This document shows positions 51,439-60,090 of a DNA stretch of 64,000 bases, piece after piece (positions within the stretch are counted from its first letter, which is position 1; the number at the start of each line of letters is the position of its first letter). The translations under genes were made by a program, and so were the position numbers. The DNA comes from an uncultured Aquitalea sp. (GTDB taxonomy: Bacteria > Pseudomonadota > Gammaproteobacteria > Burkholderiales > Chromobacteriaceae), in contig NZ_CAMFLA010000003.1 in NCBI RefSeq assembly GCF_945957525.1, positions 1 through 64,000 on the forward strand, given 5' to 3'. The notes under the pieces are model-generated. The model had not been told where the DNA came from. It made no database searches and saw only the letters and a program-made list of their open reading frames with translations.

Positions 51439-53070
51439 GTGATTACGACAAGCAACATTACCATGCAGTTTGGCGTGAAGCCTTTGTTCGAGAAGGTTTC
51501 CGTCAAATTTGGCGAAGGCAACCGTTATGGCCTGATCGGCGCCAACGGTTCCGGCAAATCCACTTTCATGAAGATTCTGGGTGGCGATCTGGAGCAGACC
51601 GGGGGCGAAGTCGCCATCGAGAACGGCCTGCGTCTGGGCAAGCTGCGTCAGGATCAGTTCGCTTACGAAGAGCAGCGCGTGATTGATGTGGTGATGATGG
51701 GCCACACCGAGATGTGGGCCGCGATGAGCGAGCGCGATGCTATCTACGCCAACCTGGAAGCAACCGAAGAAGATTACATGCACGCGGCCGAGTTGGAGGC
51801 CAAGTTTGCCGAATACGACGGTTACACCGCCGAAGCGCGCGCCGGCGAGCTGCTGATGGGCGTGGGCATTCCGGTTGAGCAGCACTTTGGTCCGATGAGC
51901 GAAGTGGCCCCGGGCTGGAAGCTACGCGTGTTGCTGGCGCAGGCCCTGTTCTCCAATCCGGACATCCTGTTGCTGGACGAACCCACCAACAACTTGGACA
52001 TCAACACCATCCGCTGGCTGGAACACGTGCTCAACGAGCGCAACTCCACCATGATCATCATTTCGCACGACCGTCACTTCCTGAACTCGGTCTGCACCCA
52101 CATGGCGGATCTGGACTACAACACCATCCGTATCTACCCGGGTAATTACGACGACTACATGATCGCTTCCGCGCAGGCGCGCGAGCGCCAGTTGTCGTCC
52201 AACAGCAAGGCCAAGGAACGCATCCAAGAGCTGCAGGAATTCGTGGCCCGCTTCTCGGCCAACAAGTCCAAGGCCCGCCAGGCCACCTCCCGTCTGAAGC
52301 AGGTGGACAAGCTGAAAGCCGAGATGGTGGAGGTGAAGCCGTCCAGCCGGCAAAACCCCTTCATCCGTTTCGAGATGGATGACCGGTTCAAGCTGCACCG
52401 CCAGGCGGTGGAAGTGGAAGGCCTGTGCAAGGCTTACGACAACAAGGTGCTGTTCAAGGATCTGAACCTGATTCTGGAGGCCGGCGCGCGTCTGGCCGTG
52501 ATCGGTCCCAACGGCGCGGGTAAAACTTCCTTGGTCAAGCTGCTGGCGGGCGCCTTCGAGCCGGCCTACGCCGAAGGCCTCACCGCGGACCGCGGTGTGA
52601 TCAAGTGGGCGGAGAAGGCGCAGATCGGCTACTTCGCCCAGGATCATGAAGCCGACTTCGATTCCGACATGACGCTGACCGAGTGGATGCGCGAGTGGGG
52701 TCAGGAAGGCGACGACGAGCAAGTCATCCGCGGCACGCTGGGCCGCCTGCTGTTTGGCGGCGACGAAGTGGGCAAGCCGGTGCGCGTGCTGTCCGGGGGT
52801 GAAAAGGGTCGCATGCTGTACGGCAAGCTGATCCTGCAAAAGCCCAACGTGATGATCATGGATGAACCGACCAACCACATGGACATGGAATCGATCGAAT
52901 CCCTGAACATGGCGCTGGAAAAGTACAAGGGTACGCTGGTGTTCGTCTCGCACGATCGCCAGTTCGTCAGCTCGCTAGCCACCCACGTGCTGGAACTGGA
53001 CGGCAACGGCGGTTACGACTACTACACCGGCAATTACGAGGATTACCTCGCCAGCAAGGGCCTGGAATAA
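51439..53070 (+). CDS. ybiT: ABC-F ATPase, YbiT type
   Basis: A 543-residue soluble protein with two ATP-binding cassettes and no membrane domain, the ABC-F class that acts on ribosomes. Cassette 1: GANGSGKST and [11 protein letters not shown]; cassette 2: [18 protein letters not shown] and [11 protein letters not shown]. The linker and [21 protein letters not shown] segments match E. coli YbiT closely. GTG 51439 gives [12 protein letters not shown], aligned with YbiT, and has GAAGGA. Exact translational role is unproven. Confidence 0.93.
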   Translation: MITTSNITMQFGVKPLFEKVSVKFGEGNRYGLIGANGSGKSTFMKILGGDLEQTGGEVAIENGLRLGKLRQDQFAYEEQRVIDVVMMGHTEMWAAMSERDAIYANLEATEEDYMHAAELEAKFAEYDGYTAEARAGELLMGVGIPVEQHFGPMSEVAPGWKLRVLLAQALFSNPDILLLDEPTNNLDINTIRWLEHVLNERNSTMIIISHDRHFLNSVCTHMADLDYNTIRIYPGNYDDYMIASAQARERQLSSNSKAKERIQELQEFVARFSANKSKARQATSRLKQVDKLKAEMVEVKPSSRQNPFIRFEMDDRFKLHRQAVEVEGLCKAYDNKVLFKDLNLILEAGARLAVIGPNGAGKTSLVKLLAGAFEPAYAEGLTADRGVIKWAEKAQIGYFAQDHEADFDSDMTLTEWMREWGQEGDDEQVIRGTLGRLLFGGDEVGKPVRVLSGGEKGRMLYGKLILQKPNVMIMDEPTNHMDMESIESLNMALEKYKGTLVFVSHDRQFVSSLATHVLELDGNGGYDYYTGNYEDYLASKGLE

Positions 53071-53340
53071 GCCCCTTGGCCTGGCTTGCGTCGGCGATGT
53101 TGCACCGCGGATAGCGGGCTAGAGCCATTGCTTTACCCATGGGAGCAGGTGCGCTATATTGCAGTGCGACATCGTGTTGCAATGCAAAATCATAGCGCGC
53201 GATGCTCCCGTTTTCTTTGGCAGTGCCCATAACAATAACACTTACAGAACAGGGACTTGATCTCGGAAGGGTCGATGGTGGAGCCCTAGGTCGACCCGTG
53301 ATCGGGTTGCCTGCAACCTCAAGTTAATGAAGGAAGAACC
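53071..53340 (+). promoter_or_regulatory. Control region of the FabG-like gene: nested inverted repeats
   Basis: Arms GGGAGCAGGTGCGCTAT (53141-53157) and ATAGCGCGCGATGCTCCC (53192-53209) enclose two copies of TTGCA-N-TGCAA (53159-53169 with one mismatch, 53177-53187 perfect), centres 18 bp apart. Further on, the presumed leader has GGGTCGA/TCGACCC (53269-53297) and GGTTGC/GCAACC (53305-53318). The motif resembles sites of PHA regulators (PhaR), but that is a tentative comparison. Confidence 0.55.
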
Positions 53341-54081
53341 ATGCGATTGAAAGGGAAAGTCTCCATCATCACTGGCGGTGCCAGCGGCATCGGCAAGGCG
53401 ACTGCGGAGAAGTTCATCAAGGAAGGCGCCATCGTCGCCGTGTGCGATCTCAACATCGATGCGGTCAACGCCGTGGTTGAAGAGCTGAAGGCGCTGGGCG
53501 GCGAGGCCGTCGGCTATCTGGTGAACGTGACCGACAAGGGCCAGATCGCCGATATGGTTGGCGACCTGAAAACCCGCTTCGGCCGCATCGACGTGCTGGT
53601 GAACAATGCCGGTATCGTGATGGATGCCCAGCTGATCAAGATGACCGAAGACCAGTTCGACAAGGTGATCGACATCAATCTGAAGGGTGTTTACAACTGT
53701 GCCCGCGCCGTGGTGGATACCATGGTGGAGCAGGGTAGCGGCGTGATCCTGAACGCTTCTTCCGTGGTGGGCGTGTACGGCAACTTCGGCCAGACCAACT
53801 ATGCCGCCACCAAGTTCGGCGTGATCGGCTTCGTCAAGACCTGGGCCAAGGAGCTGGGTAAGAAGGGCATTCGCGCCAACGCGGTATGTCCGGGCTTTGT
53901 TGCTACGCCCATCCTGAAATCCATGCCGGAAAAAGTGATCCAGGCCATGGAAGACAAGGTGCCGATGAAGCGCATGGCTGATCCGACTGAAATCGCCAAT
54001 GTGTACGCCTTCCTCGCGTCCGACGAGGCTAGCTACATCAATGGCGCCGCCATCGAAGTAACCGGCGGCCTGACCCTGTAA
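53341..54081 (+). CDS. Short-chain dehydrogenase, FabG-like
   Basis: A 246-residue classical SDR. The cofactor loop is TGGASGIGKATA (11-22), the structural NNAG is present, and the catalytic set is Asn in INLKGVYN, Ser in NASSVVG, and NYAATKFG with Tyr and Lys. Overall it resembles 3-oxoacyl-ACP or acetoacetyl-CoA reductases. It stands alone, not in a fab cluster, with an elaborate operator region, so polyhydroxyalkanoate supply or another condition-dependent role is plausible. GAAGGAAGAACC precedes the ATG. Confidence 0.87.
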   Translation: MRLKGKVSIITGGASGIGKATAEKFIKEGAIVAVCDLNIDAVNAVVEELKALGGEAVGYLVNVTDKGQIADMVGDLKTRFGRIDVLVNNAGIVMDAQLIKMTEDQFDKVIDINLKGVYNCARAVVDTMVEQGSGVILNASSVVGVYGNFGQTNYAATKFGVIGFVKTWAKELGKKGIRANAVCPGFVATPILKSMPEKVIQAMEDKVPMKRMADPTEIANVYAFLASDEASYINGAAIEVTGGLTL

Positions 54082-54088
54082 TCAACGA

Positions 54089-54101
54089 GGTTGGCCGAAA
54101 G
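54089..54101 (+). repeat. AGGTTGGCCGAAAG motif, intergenic copy
   Basis: A full copy of the 12-mer with A instead of G at position 13, directly before the terminator of the FabG-like gene. Confidence 0.7.
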
Positions 54102-54103
54102 AC

Positions 54104-54129
54104 AACGCCCCGCAATGCGGGGCGTTTTT
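54104..54129. terminator. Terminator of the FabG-like gene
   Basis: AACGCCCCGC-AAT-GCGGGGCGTT, then TTT, 22 bp past the stop and facing cysB. Confidence 0.9.
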
Positions 54130-54149
54130 CATGCCCGCGCCAGCGGGGC

Positions 54150-55094
54150 TTACTCGTCGGCGTCCGGATCGTGCGCTAGCAGGGCGGCGTCCACTTCCCG
54201 GCGGTGCAGATGCGGCGCGAACAACTCCACAAAAGTATAGGCAAAGCCGCGTAGATAAGCATCCTTGCGGATGCCGATCTTGGTGGTGGAGGGCTCGAAC
54301 AGATGACCGGCGTCGATGCAGCGCAAGGCGCTGTCGCGCACCGGTTCAAAGGCCATGGTGGCGATGATGCCGATGCCCAGTCCCAGGGTGACGTAGGTTT
54401 TGATCACGTCGGTGTCGATGGCGGTGAGCACCACATTGGGGCTCAGGCCGGCGTCGGCGAAGGCTTTGTTGATCTTGGAGCGGCCGGCAAAGGCGAAATC
54501 GTAAGTGATGATGGGATGCGAAGCGATATCCGCCAGCGTGATGGGTCGATCCAGAGCCAGCAGCGGGTGGCCTTCCGGCGCGACTATCGAGCGGTTCCAT
54601 TCATAGCAGGGCAGCATGGCCAGCTCTTTATAAAGAGCGATGCCCTCGGTGGCGATGGCAAGATCGGCTTCCCCGGACACTACCATTTCGCAGATTTGCG
54701 TCGGACTGCCTTGCTTGATGGACAGGCGCACCTTGGGGTAGCGCTTGACGAACTCGGCGATGGTGGGCGGCAGGGCGTAACGCGCTTGCGTGTGCGTGGT
54801 GGCGATGGTCAGCGCACCCTCTGACTCGCGGGAGAACTCATCGCCCACCCGTTTGAGGTTTTGCGCCTCGCGCAGAATGCGCTCGGAAATGCGCAGCACC
54901 TCCTTGCCGGGCTCGGACACCGATACTACGCGCTTGCCATTGCGGATGAACACCTGAATGCCCAGTTCGTCCTCCAACAGCCGGATCTGCTTGGAAATGC
55001 CGGGCTGCGAGGTGTGCAGCTTCTCCGCCGCCTCGGAAACATTCAGCCCCTGACGGGCCACTTCCACCAGATAGCGCAGTTGTTGCAGTTTCAT
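54150..55094 (-). CDS. cysB: LysR-type sulfur regulator CysB
   Basis: A 314-residue LysR-family regulator. The HTH region starts MKLQQLRYLVEVARQGLNVSEAA, and TSQPGISKQ, IATTHTQARYALP, QGSPTQI and TDVIKTYVTLGLGIGII match CysB closely; the Thr/Ser-rich pocket that binds N-acetylserine is kept. CysB activates sulfate assimilation. ATG 55094 aligns with E. coli CysB. Divergent from cysH. Confidence 0.95.
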   Translation of the reverse strand: MKLQQLRYLVEVARQGLNVSEAAEKLHTSQPGISKQIRLLEDELGIQVFIRNGKRVVSVSEPGKEVLRISERILREAQNLKRVGDEFSRESEGALTIATTHTQARYALPPTIAEFVKRYPKVRLSIKQGSPTQICEMVVSGEADLAIATEGIALYKELAMLPCYEWNRSIVAPEGHPLLALDRPITLADIASHPIITYDFAFAGRSKINKAFADAGLSPNVVLTAIDTDVIKTYVTLGLGIGIIATMAFEPVRDSALRCIDAGHLFEPSTTKIGIRKDAYLRGFAYTFVELFAPHLHRREVDAALLAHDPDADE

Positions 55095-55208
55095 CCCAAG
55101 AGCTTTCTTAAAACCTATAGTCATTAAATACTAACACAATATTCTTTTAGGTTTATAAGACCGTTGGGTAGGATGATGCCCAATGCCTCAATCCCACTGG
55201 AGCGCTCG
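55095..55208. promoter_or_regulatory. cysB/cysH divergent control region
   Basis: A 114-bp AT-rich gap. AAACCTA (55111-55117) and TAGGTTT (55148-55154) form an inverted pair 30 bp apart, a possible CysB site; LysR sites of CysB are degenerate, so this is tentative. GGAG at 55199 serves cysH. Confidence 0.45.
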
Positions 55209-55913
55209 ATGAGCCTAGAAGCAAAACTCGCCGCGACCGAAGCCTTGTTGAAAGAGATCGCGGCGGCGCACCCGGATGCCGCGCTGGCCAACAGCTACGG
55301 CGCGGAAGACATGGTGCTGACCGACTTGATCGCCCGTCTCGTCCTGCCGTTGCAAGTGTTCAGCCTGGATACCGGTCGTCTGCCGGCGGAAACCTACGAA
55401 CTGATGCAGCAAGTGGGTGAACACTACCCGGCCGTACCGGTGAAAGTATATTTTCCGGATACCGCCGCCACCGAGGCCTATGTCAACGCACATGGCGTCA
55501 ACGCTTTCTATCGGAGCGTGGAGCTGCGCAAGTCCTGTTGCCATATCCGCAAGATCGAACCGCTCAAGCGCGCGCTGGCGGGACGCTCCGCCTGGATTAC
55601 CGGTTTGCGGCGTGAGCAATCGCCCACAAGGCAGGATCTGGCCGATCGTGAGTTTGACGCCGACAACGGCCTGATGAAGTTCAATCCCTTGATCGACTGG
55701 ACCGAGACCGATGTCTGGGCCTACATCCGCGAGCGCGGCGTGCCCTACAACGCGTTGCACGATCGCCGCTACCCTTCCATCGGCTGCGCCCCCTGTACTC
55801 GAGCCATTACGGTGGGAGAGGATGTGCGCGCCGGACGCTGGTGGTGGGAGAATCCCGAATCCAAAGAATGCGGGCTGCACGTCAAGGCCAGCCCGCTCAA
55901 GCGCCCGCAATAA
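55209..55913 (+). CDS. cysH: Adenylyl-sulfate (APS) reductase CysH
   Basis: A 234-residue assimilatory reductase forming sulfite. It belongs to the APS-reducing, iron-sulfur type, not the PAPS type: the [4Fe-4S] cysteines Cys110-Cys111 and Cys193-Cys196 are present (KSCCHIRK, IGCAPCTR), with the catalytic Cys221 in ECGLH. SLDTGRLPAETYELM and the Arg in RREQSP bind substrate. First gene of cysH-cysI-DUF934. Confidence 0.94.
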   Translation: MSLEAKLAATEALLKEIAAAHPDAALANSYGAEDMVLTDLIARLVLPLQVFSLDTGRLPAETYELMQQVGEHYPAVPVKVYFPDTAATEAYVNAHGVNAFYRSVELRKSCCHIRKIEPLKRALAGRSAWITGLRREQSPTRQDLADREFDADNGLMKFNPLIDWTETDVWAYIRERGVPYNALHDRRYPSIGCAPCTRAITVGEDVRAGRWWWENPESKECGLHVKASPLKRPQ

Positions 55914-55952
55914 GGCTGGCCGCGTTTCGGCCAAGCTCAAGGACCCACCGCC

Positions 55953-57611
55953 ATGTACCGTTATGACGAAATAGATCACCGCATCGTGCGCGAACGCGTC
56001 GAGCAGTTTCGCGATCAGACCCGCCGCTATCTCGCCGGCGAGCTGAGCGAAGATGAATTCCGCCCGCTGCGCCTGATGAACGGCCTGTATGTCCAGCGCC
56101 ACGCGCCCATGCTGCGCGTCGCCATTCCTTACGGCCATCTGTCCAGCGTGCAGTTGCGCAAGCTGGCCGGCATCGCTCGCACCTATGACCGTGGCTATGG
56201 CCACCTCACCACGCGGCAGAACATCCAGTTCAACTGGCCGGAATTGTCCCGCGTGCCGGACATTCTCGCCGAGTTGGCCGAAGTGGAGATGCACGCCATC
56301 CAGACTTCCGGCAACTGCGTGCGCAACACCACCACCGACGCCTTCGCCGGCGTAGCCGCGGACGAGCTGATCGACCCGCGCGCCTATTGCGAAATCATCC
56401 GCCAGTGGAGCACGCTGCATCCGGAATTCGCTTTCCTGCCGCGCAAGTTCAAGATTGCTGTCTCTGGCAGCGTGCAGGATCGCGCCGCCAGCCAAGTGCA
56501 TGATGTCGGACTGCATGTGGTGCGCAACGAGGCGGGTGAAGTAGGCTTCAAAGTGATCGTTGGCGGCGGTCTGGGGCGCACGCCGATGGTGGGTGAGGTG
56601 GTGAAGGCTTTCTTGCCGACCCGCCATCTGCTCACCTATCTGGATGCCGTGCTGCGCGTATACAACCGCTTTGGTCGCCGCGACAACAAATACAAGGCCC
56701 GCATCAAGATTCTCGTGAAGGCCATGACGGTTGAAGCTTTCGCCGCCAAGGTGGAAGACGAGTGGACGCATCTGAAAGATGGCCCGGCTACCTTGCGAGA
56801 TGAGGACGTAGCGCATTACGCCAGCTTTTTCACTGCGCCGGCCTACGATGTCTTGCCCGCCAACCCGGTCGAATTTGCCGCCAGGTTGGCCGAAGACGCC
56901 GCTTTTTCGCGCTGGGTAGCTCGCAATACCCGTGAACATCGCCAGCCGGGCTACCGTTCCGTAGTGCTGTCGCTGAAGAAAACCGGCGTGCCGCCGGGCG
57001 ACATTACTGCCGAGCAAATGGAGGCCGCCGCCGACTGGGCTGATCGTTTCGGCTATGGCGAGCTGCGCGTAGCGCACGAGCAGAACCTCATCCTGCCCGA
57101 CGTGCGCGAGCGTGATCTCTTCGAATTGTGGCAATTGGCCAAGGCGCAAGGCTTCGCCACGCCCAATATCGGCTTGCTCACCGACATCATCTGCTGCCCG
57201 GGCGGCGACTTTTGCAGCCTGGCCAACGCCCGTTCTATTCCGGTGGCGGAAGCCATCCAGCGGACGTTCGACGATCTGGACTATCTGTTCGATCTGGGCG
57301 ACATCGATTGCAACTTCTCAGGCTGCATGAATGCCTGCGGTCATCACCATATCGGCAATATCGGCATCCTCGGCGTGGATAAGAACGGCGAAGAGTGGTA
57401 CCAGATCACCCTTGGCGGCAGCCAGGGCAGTCATACCACCATCGGCAAGGTCATCGGGCCGTCTTTCGCCCAGGCCGACGTACCGGTGGCATTCCAGAAA
57501 ATCATGAGCGTTTTCGTCGAGCAGCGACTGCAGGGCGAGCCTTTTATCGACACCGTCCGCCGCATCGGTTTGGACCCCTTCAAGGAGCGCGTCTATGCGA
57601 AGCATCATTAA
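55953..57611 (+). CDS. cysI: Assimilatory sulfite reductase hemoprotein CysI
   Basis: A 552-residue siroheme and [4Fe-4S] enzyme reducing sulfite to sulfide. The two duplicated ferredoxin-like domains and the cluster ligands Cys414-Cys415/Cys421 region (CCPGGDFC) and Cys453-Cys458-Cys462 (CNFSGCMNAC) are intact; HLTTRQNIQFNW and TSGNCVRNTT bind siroheme. No cysJ flavoprotein is adjacent; instead a DUF934 gene overlaps, as in many betaproteobacteria. A nitrite reductase role is less likely given cysH and cysB. Confidence 0.92.
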   Translation: MYRYDEIDHRIVRERVEQFRDQTRRYLAGELSEDEFRPLRLMNGLYVQRHAPMLRVAIPYGHLSSVQLRKLAGIARTYDRGYGHLTTRQNIQFNWPELSRVPDILAELAEVEMHAIQTSGNCVRNTTTDAFAGVAADELIDPRAYCEIIRQWSTLHPEFAFLPRKFKIAVSGSVQDRAASQVHDVGLHVVRNEAGEVGFKVIVGGGLGRTPMVGEVVKAFLPTRHLLTYLDAVLRVYNRFGRRDNKYKARIKILVKAMTVEAFAAKVEDEWTHLKDGPATLRDEDVAHYASFFTAPAYDVLPANPVEFAARLAEDAAFSRWVARNTREHRQPGYRSVVLSLKKTGVPPGDITAEQMEAAADWADRFGYGELRVAHEQNLILPDVRERDLFELWQLAKAQGFATPNIGLLTDIICCPGGDFCSLANARSIPVAEAIQRTFDDLDYLFDLGDIDCNFSGCMNACGHHHIGNIGILGVDKNGEEWYQITLGGSQGSHTTIGKVIGPSFAQADVPVAFQKIMSVFVEQRLQGEPFIDTVRRIGLDPFKERVYAKHH

Positions 57612-58107
57612 GCAAGGGCAGGTTGTGGCCGACAGCTGGAGCGTGCTCCGCCCGGACGAGGAGGGTGTCTGGCCCGCCGTGGCCGATGATGTGGACGTGA
57701 TCGTACCCTTGTCCATGTGGCTGTCCGACAAGGCCGCCTGGCAGGAGCGCGCCGGCAAGACAGGCGTCTGGCTGGCGCCGGATGACGATCCGGCCGCGCT
57801 GGCAGGGCAACTGACTGGTTTGCCCTTGATTGCGGTGGACTTTCCGGCCTTCACCGACGGCCGTGGTTACAGCATCGGGCGTCTGTTGCGGGAAAGATAC
57901 GGCTACCAAGGGGAACTTCGCGCGCTTGGCGATGTCTGGAGTGACCTTCTGCACTATCTGTGGCAGGTTGGCTTCGATGCCTTTGAAATCAAGGATGGCA
58001 AAGGTATTGATTCCGCTCTGAATGGTTATCACACTTTCACGGAACGTTACCAGGCGACTCACCGCGAGCCGGTGCCGCTGTTTCGTCGCCGTGTAACACT
58101 GGTGTGA
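57595..58107 (+). CDS. DUF934 family protein linked to sulfite reductase
   Basis: A 170-residue protein of the DUF934 family. Landmarks are IVPLSMWLSDKAAW, GVWLAPDDDPAALAGQL, AVDFPAFTDGRGYSIGRLLRERYGYQGELRALGDV (given in parts across residues 60-115) and FDAFEIKDGKG. Family genes almost always follow cysI-type sulfite reductases, so it may help electron delivery or assembly; the biochemical role is unknown. It overlaps cysI by 17 bp. Confidence 0.87.
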   Translation: MRSIIKQGQVVADSWSVLRPDEEGVWPAVADDVDVIVPLSMWLSDKAAWQERAGKTGVWLAPDDDPAALAGQLTGLPLIAVDFPAFTDGRGYSIGRLLRERYGYQGELRALGDVWSDLLHYLWQVGFDAFEIKDGKGIDSALNGYHTFTERYQATHREPVPLFRRRVTLV

Positions 58108-58199
58108 TAGTGTTGTGCGCATGATACAGCTGAGCCCATTTTTGATTAATTTGTGATGTTTTTTTGCAACAGTACTCTTGTTAAGGCTGTTGCGCTGTG

Positions 58200-58228
58200 T
58201 TGACACTGCAATGGCGCATTCCTATAGT
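58200..58228 (+). promoter_or_regulatory. Strong sigma-70 promoter of the OmpA-family gene
   Basis: TTGACA (58200-58205) and TATAGT (58223-58228) at exactly 17 bp, near-consensus. It predicts a leader of about 105 nt. Confidence 0.8.
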
Positions 58229-58342
58229 GCCCGTTAACTGCATAAACACAGTTTGGCGCTTACCCTGTTGTTTGCAGTAGAATTGACCGTGTGGTGTTTG
58301 CGTCAACCGCATCAATACCGATTCATAGAAAGAGGGAATAAC

Positions 58343-59017
58343 ATGACTAAACAGCTGAAACTGAGCGCCCTGGTTGCTGCTCTGCTGGTTTCCGCTAGCG
58401 CGTTCGCTGCCAAGCCGGGCTACACCGCCGATCAGGCTACCGACAACGTTGTTCGCAATAACTACAACGAATGCTGGAAAACCACGTACTTCGACAAGGC
58501 CAAGGATGGCCTGGTTGAGTGTGGCGACCGCGAAGCCGCCAAGCCGGCTCCGGTAGCTGAAGTCGCCAAGCCGGCTCCGGTTGCTGTTAAGGAAAAAGTA
58601 ACGCTGTCCGCCAAGGTTCTGTTCAACTTCGACAAGGCCACCCTGCGTCCGGACGCCAAGAACGAACTGGATCCGCTGGTTGAGAAGCTGAAGGCTCACC
58701 AAGGCAAGGGTTACCTGAACGGTGTTGAAATCGACGGTTACACCGACTTCCTGGGTTCCGACAAGTACAACAACGCTCTGTCCCAGAAGCGTGCTGATGC
58801 TGTGAAGGAATACTTCGTGAACGCTGGCGTGCCGGCCGAGAAGGTTGCTGCCGTAGGCAAGGGCAAGGCTGAAGCCAAGATGTCCGACGAGTGCAAGGCC
58901 AAGTTCCCGAAATACGCCAAGAACAAGAAGCAAAACGCTGAAATCAAGGCTTGCATCGAGCCGGATCGTCGCGTTGAAGTGGTTATCGACGCAGTCAAGG
59001 AAACCATCAAGCAGTAA
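58343..59017 (+). CDS. OmpA-family peptidoglycan-binding protein (RmpM-like)
   Basis: A 224-residue envelope protein. Signal peptide ends ASAFA; a short Ala/Pro/Lys linker with two PAPVA repeats (about 65-85) leads to an OmpA-like C-terminal domain (about 90-215) with FNFDKATLRPDAK, IDGYTDFLGSDKYN, LSQKRADAVKEYF and the terminal RRVEVVI. There is no beta-barrel, so it resembles Neisseria RmpM, which links porins to murein. AGAGGGA precedes ATG 58343. A strong promoter, biased codons and a solid terminator suggest high expression. Confidence 0.92.
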   Translation: MTKQLKLSALVAALLVSASAFAAKPGYTADQATDNVVRNNYNECWKTTYFDKAKDGLVECGDREAAKPAPVAEVAKPAPVAVKEKVTLSAKVLFNFDKATLRPDAKNELDPLVEKLKAHQGKGYLNGVEIDGYTDFLGSDKYNNALSQKRADAVKEYFVNAGVPAEKVAAVGKGKAEAKMSDECKAKFPKYAKNKKQNAEIKACIEPDRRVEVVIDAVKETIKQ

Positions 59018-59042
59018 TTGCTGCCTGATCGGAACTTCCGAG

Positions 59043-59071
59043 AAAAAGCCCCACGTTTGTGGGGCTTTTTT
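59043..59071 (+). terminator. Terminator of the OmpA-family gene
   Basis: AAAAAGCCCCAC-GTTT-GTGGGGCTTTTTT, 25 bp past the stop. Confidence 0.92.
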
Positions 59072-59154
59072 GTTTTCTCGAGGATTTTCAGCTGGCTGGA
59101 CGCTAAGCCGGGCTGGCGGCTACAATCGAAGGTTTTCAGGATGCTGGGCAGGCA

Positions 59155-60090
59155 ATGCAGGTTTTTCTAGGAGATCCGCGTCGATTCGGTTTGTCAGGCT
59201 GTGCGCTGACGATCGGCAACTTCGATGGTGTGCATCTTGGCCATCAGCACATTCTGCAACGCTTGCGGGATGAGGCTTCTGCGCGCAATCTGCCGACGGC
59301 GCTGCTGACTTTCGAGCCGCATCCACGGGAATTTTTCGCCCGGGGCAATCCGCCGGCGCGCTTGTCCACTTTGCGGGACAAACTGTCCTATCTACAGGAG
59401 CAGGCGTTGGTGGACTACGTGTTTGTCCATCGATTCAATCATGGCTTTGCCGCGATGAGCGCTGAGAATTTCATCAATGATGTGCTGGTGCGTGATCTGA
59501 AGACCCGCTACTTGTTGATTGGCGATGACTTCCAGTTTGGCGCCGCGCGCAAGGGTGATTTCAACTTGTTGACGCGTTGCCCGCATTTTGTCACGGAGGC
59601 AATGCCTTCCGTGTTGGTGCAGGGCGAGCGGGCGTCGAGCACCTTGGTGCGCGAACGACTGGCGATGGGTGATCTGGATGGCGCTGCCGCCTTGCTGGGT
59701 CGAGACTATCGGTTGTCTGGCCGCGTGGTGCATGGGCGCAAGCTGGGACGCACGATCGGTTTTCCTACGGCCAACATCCATTTGCCGCATTTGAAGCCGG
59801 CTTTGCAAGGCGTGTTTGTGGTGCAGGTGGAGGTTGCCGGGCGCTTGCGCGGCGGCGTCGCCAGTCTGGGGCTGAACCCCACCGTCAGCGATACGCCTGA
59901 TTACAAACTGGAGGTGCATTTGTTTGATTTCGCCGCCGACATTTACGGCCATCGAGTCACCGTGCACTTCCTGAAAAAACTGCGCGATGAAGAGCGCTAT
60001 GACGATTTGACTGCGTTGGTGGCGCAGATTGAGAAAGACGCCGCCAGCGCCAGAACCTATTTGACCAGTTTGCAGCGAGAGCAGGCATGA
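59155..60090 (+). CDS. ribF: Bifunctional riboflavin kinase/FAD synthetase
   Basis: A 311-residue enzyme making FMN and FAD. The N-terminal nucleotidyltransferase part has [10 protein letters not shown] (21-30) and [12 protein letters not shown]; the C-terminal kinase has [16 protein letters not shown] and [19 protein letters not shown] at 59121 is a possible -10. It overlaps ileS by 4 bp, giving the common ribF-ileS-lspA-ispH cluster. Confidence 0.96.
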   Translation: MQVFLGDPRRFGLSGCALTIGNFDGVHLGHQHILQRLRDEASARNLPTALLTFEPHPREFFARGNPPARLSTLRDKLSYLQEQALVDYVFVHRFNHGFAAMSAENFINDVLVRDLKTRYLLIGDDFQFGAARKGDFNLLTRCPHFVTEAMPSVLVQGERASSTLVRERLAMGDLDGAAALLGRDYRLSGRVVHGRKLGRTIGFPTANIHLPHLKPALQGVFVVQVEVAGRLRGGVASLGLNPTVSDTPDYKLEVHLFDFAADIYGHRVTVHFLKKLRDEERYDDLTALVAQIEKDAASARTYLTSLQREQA

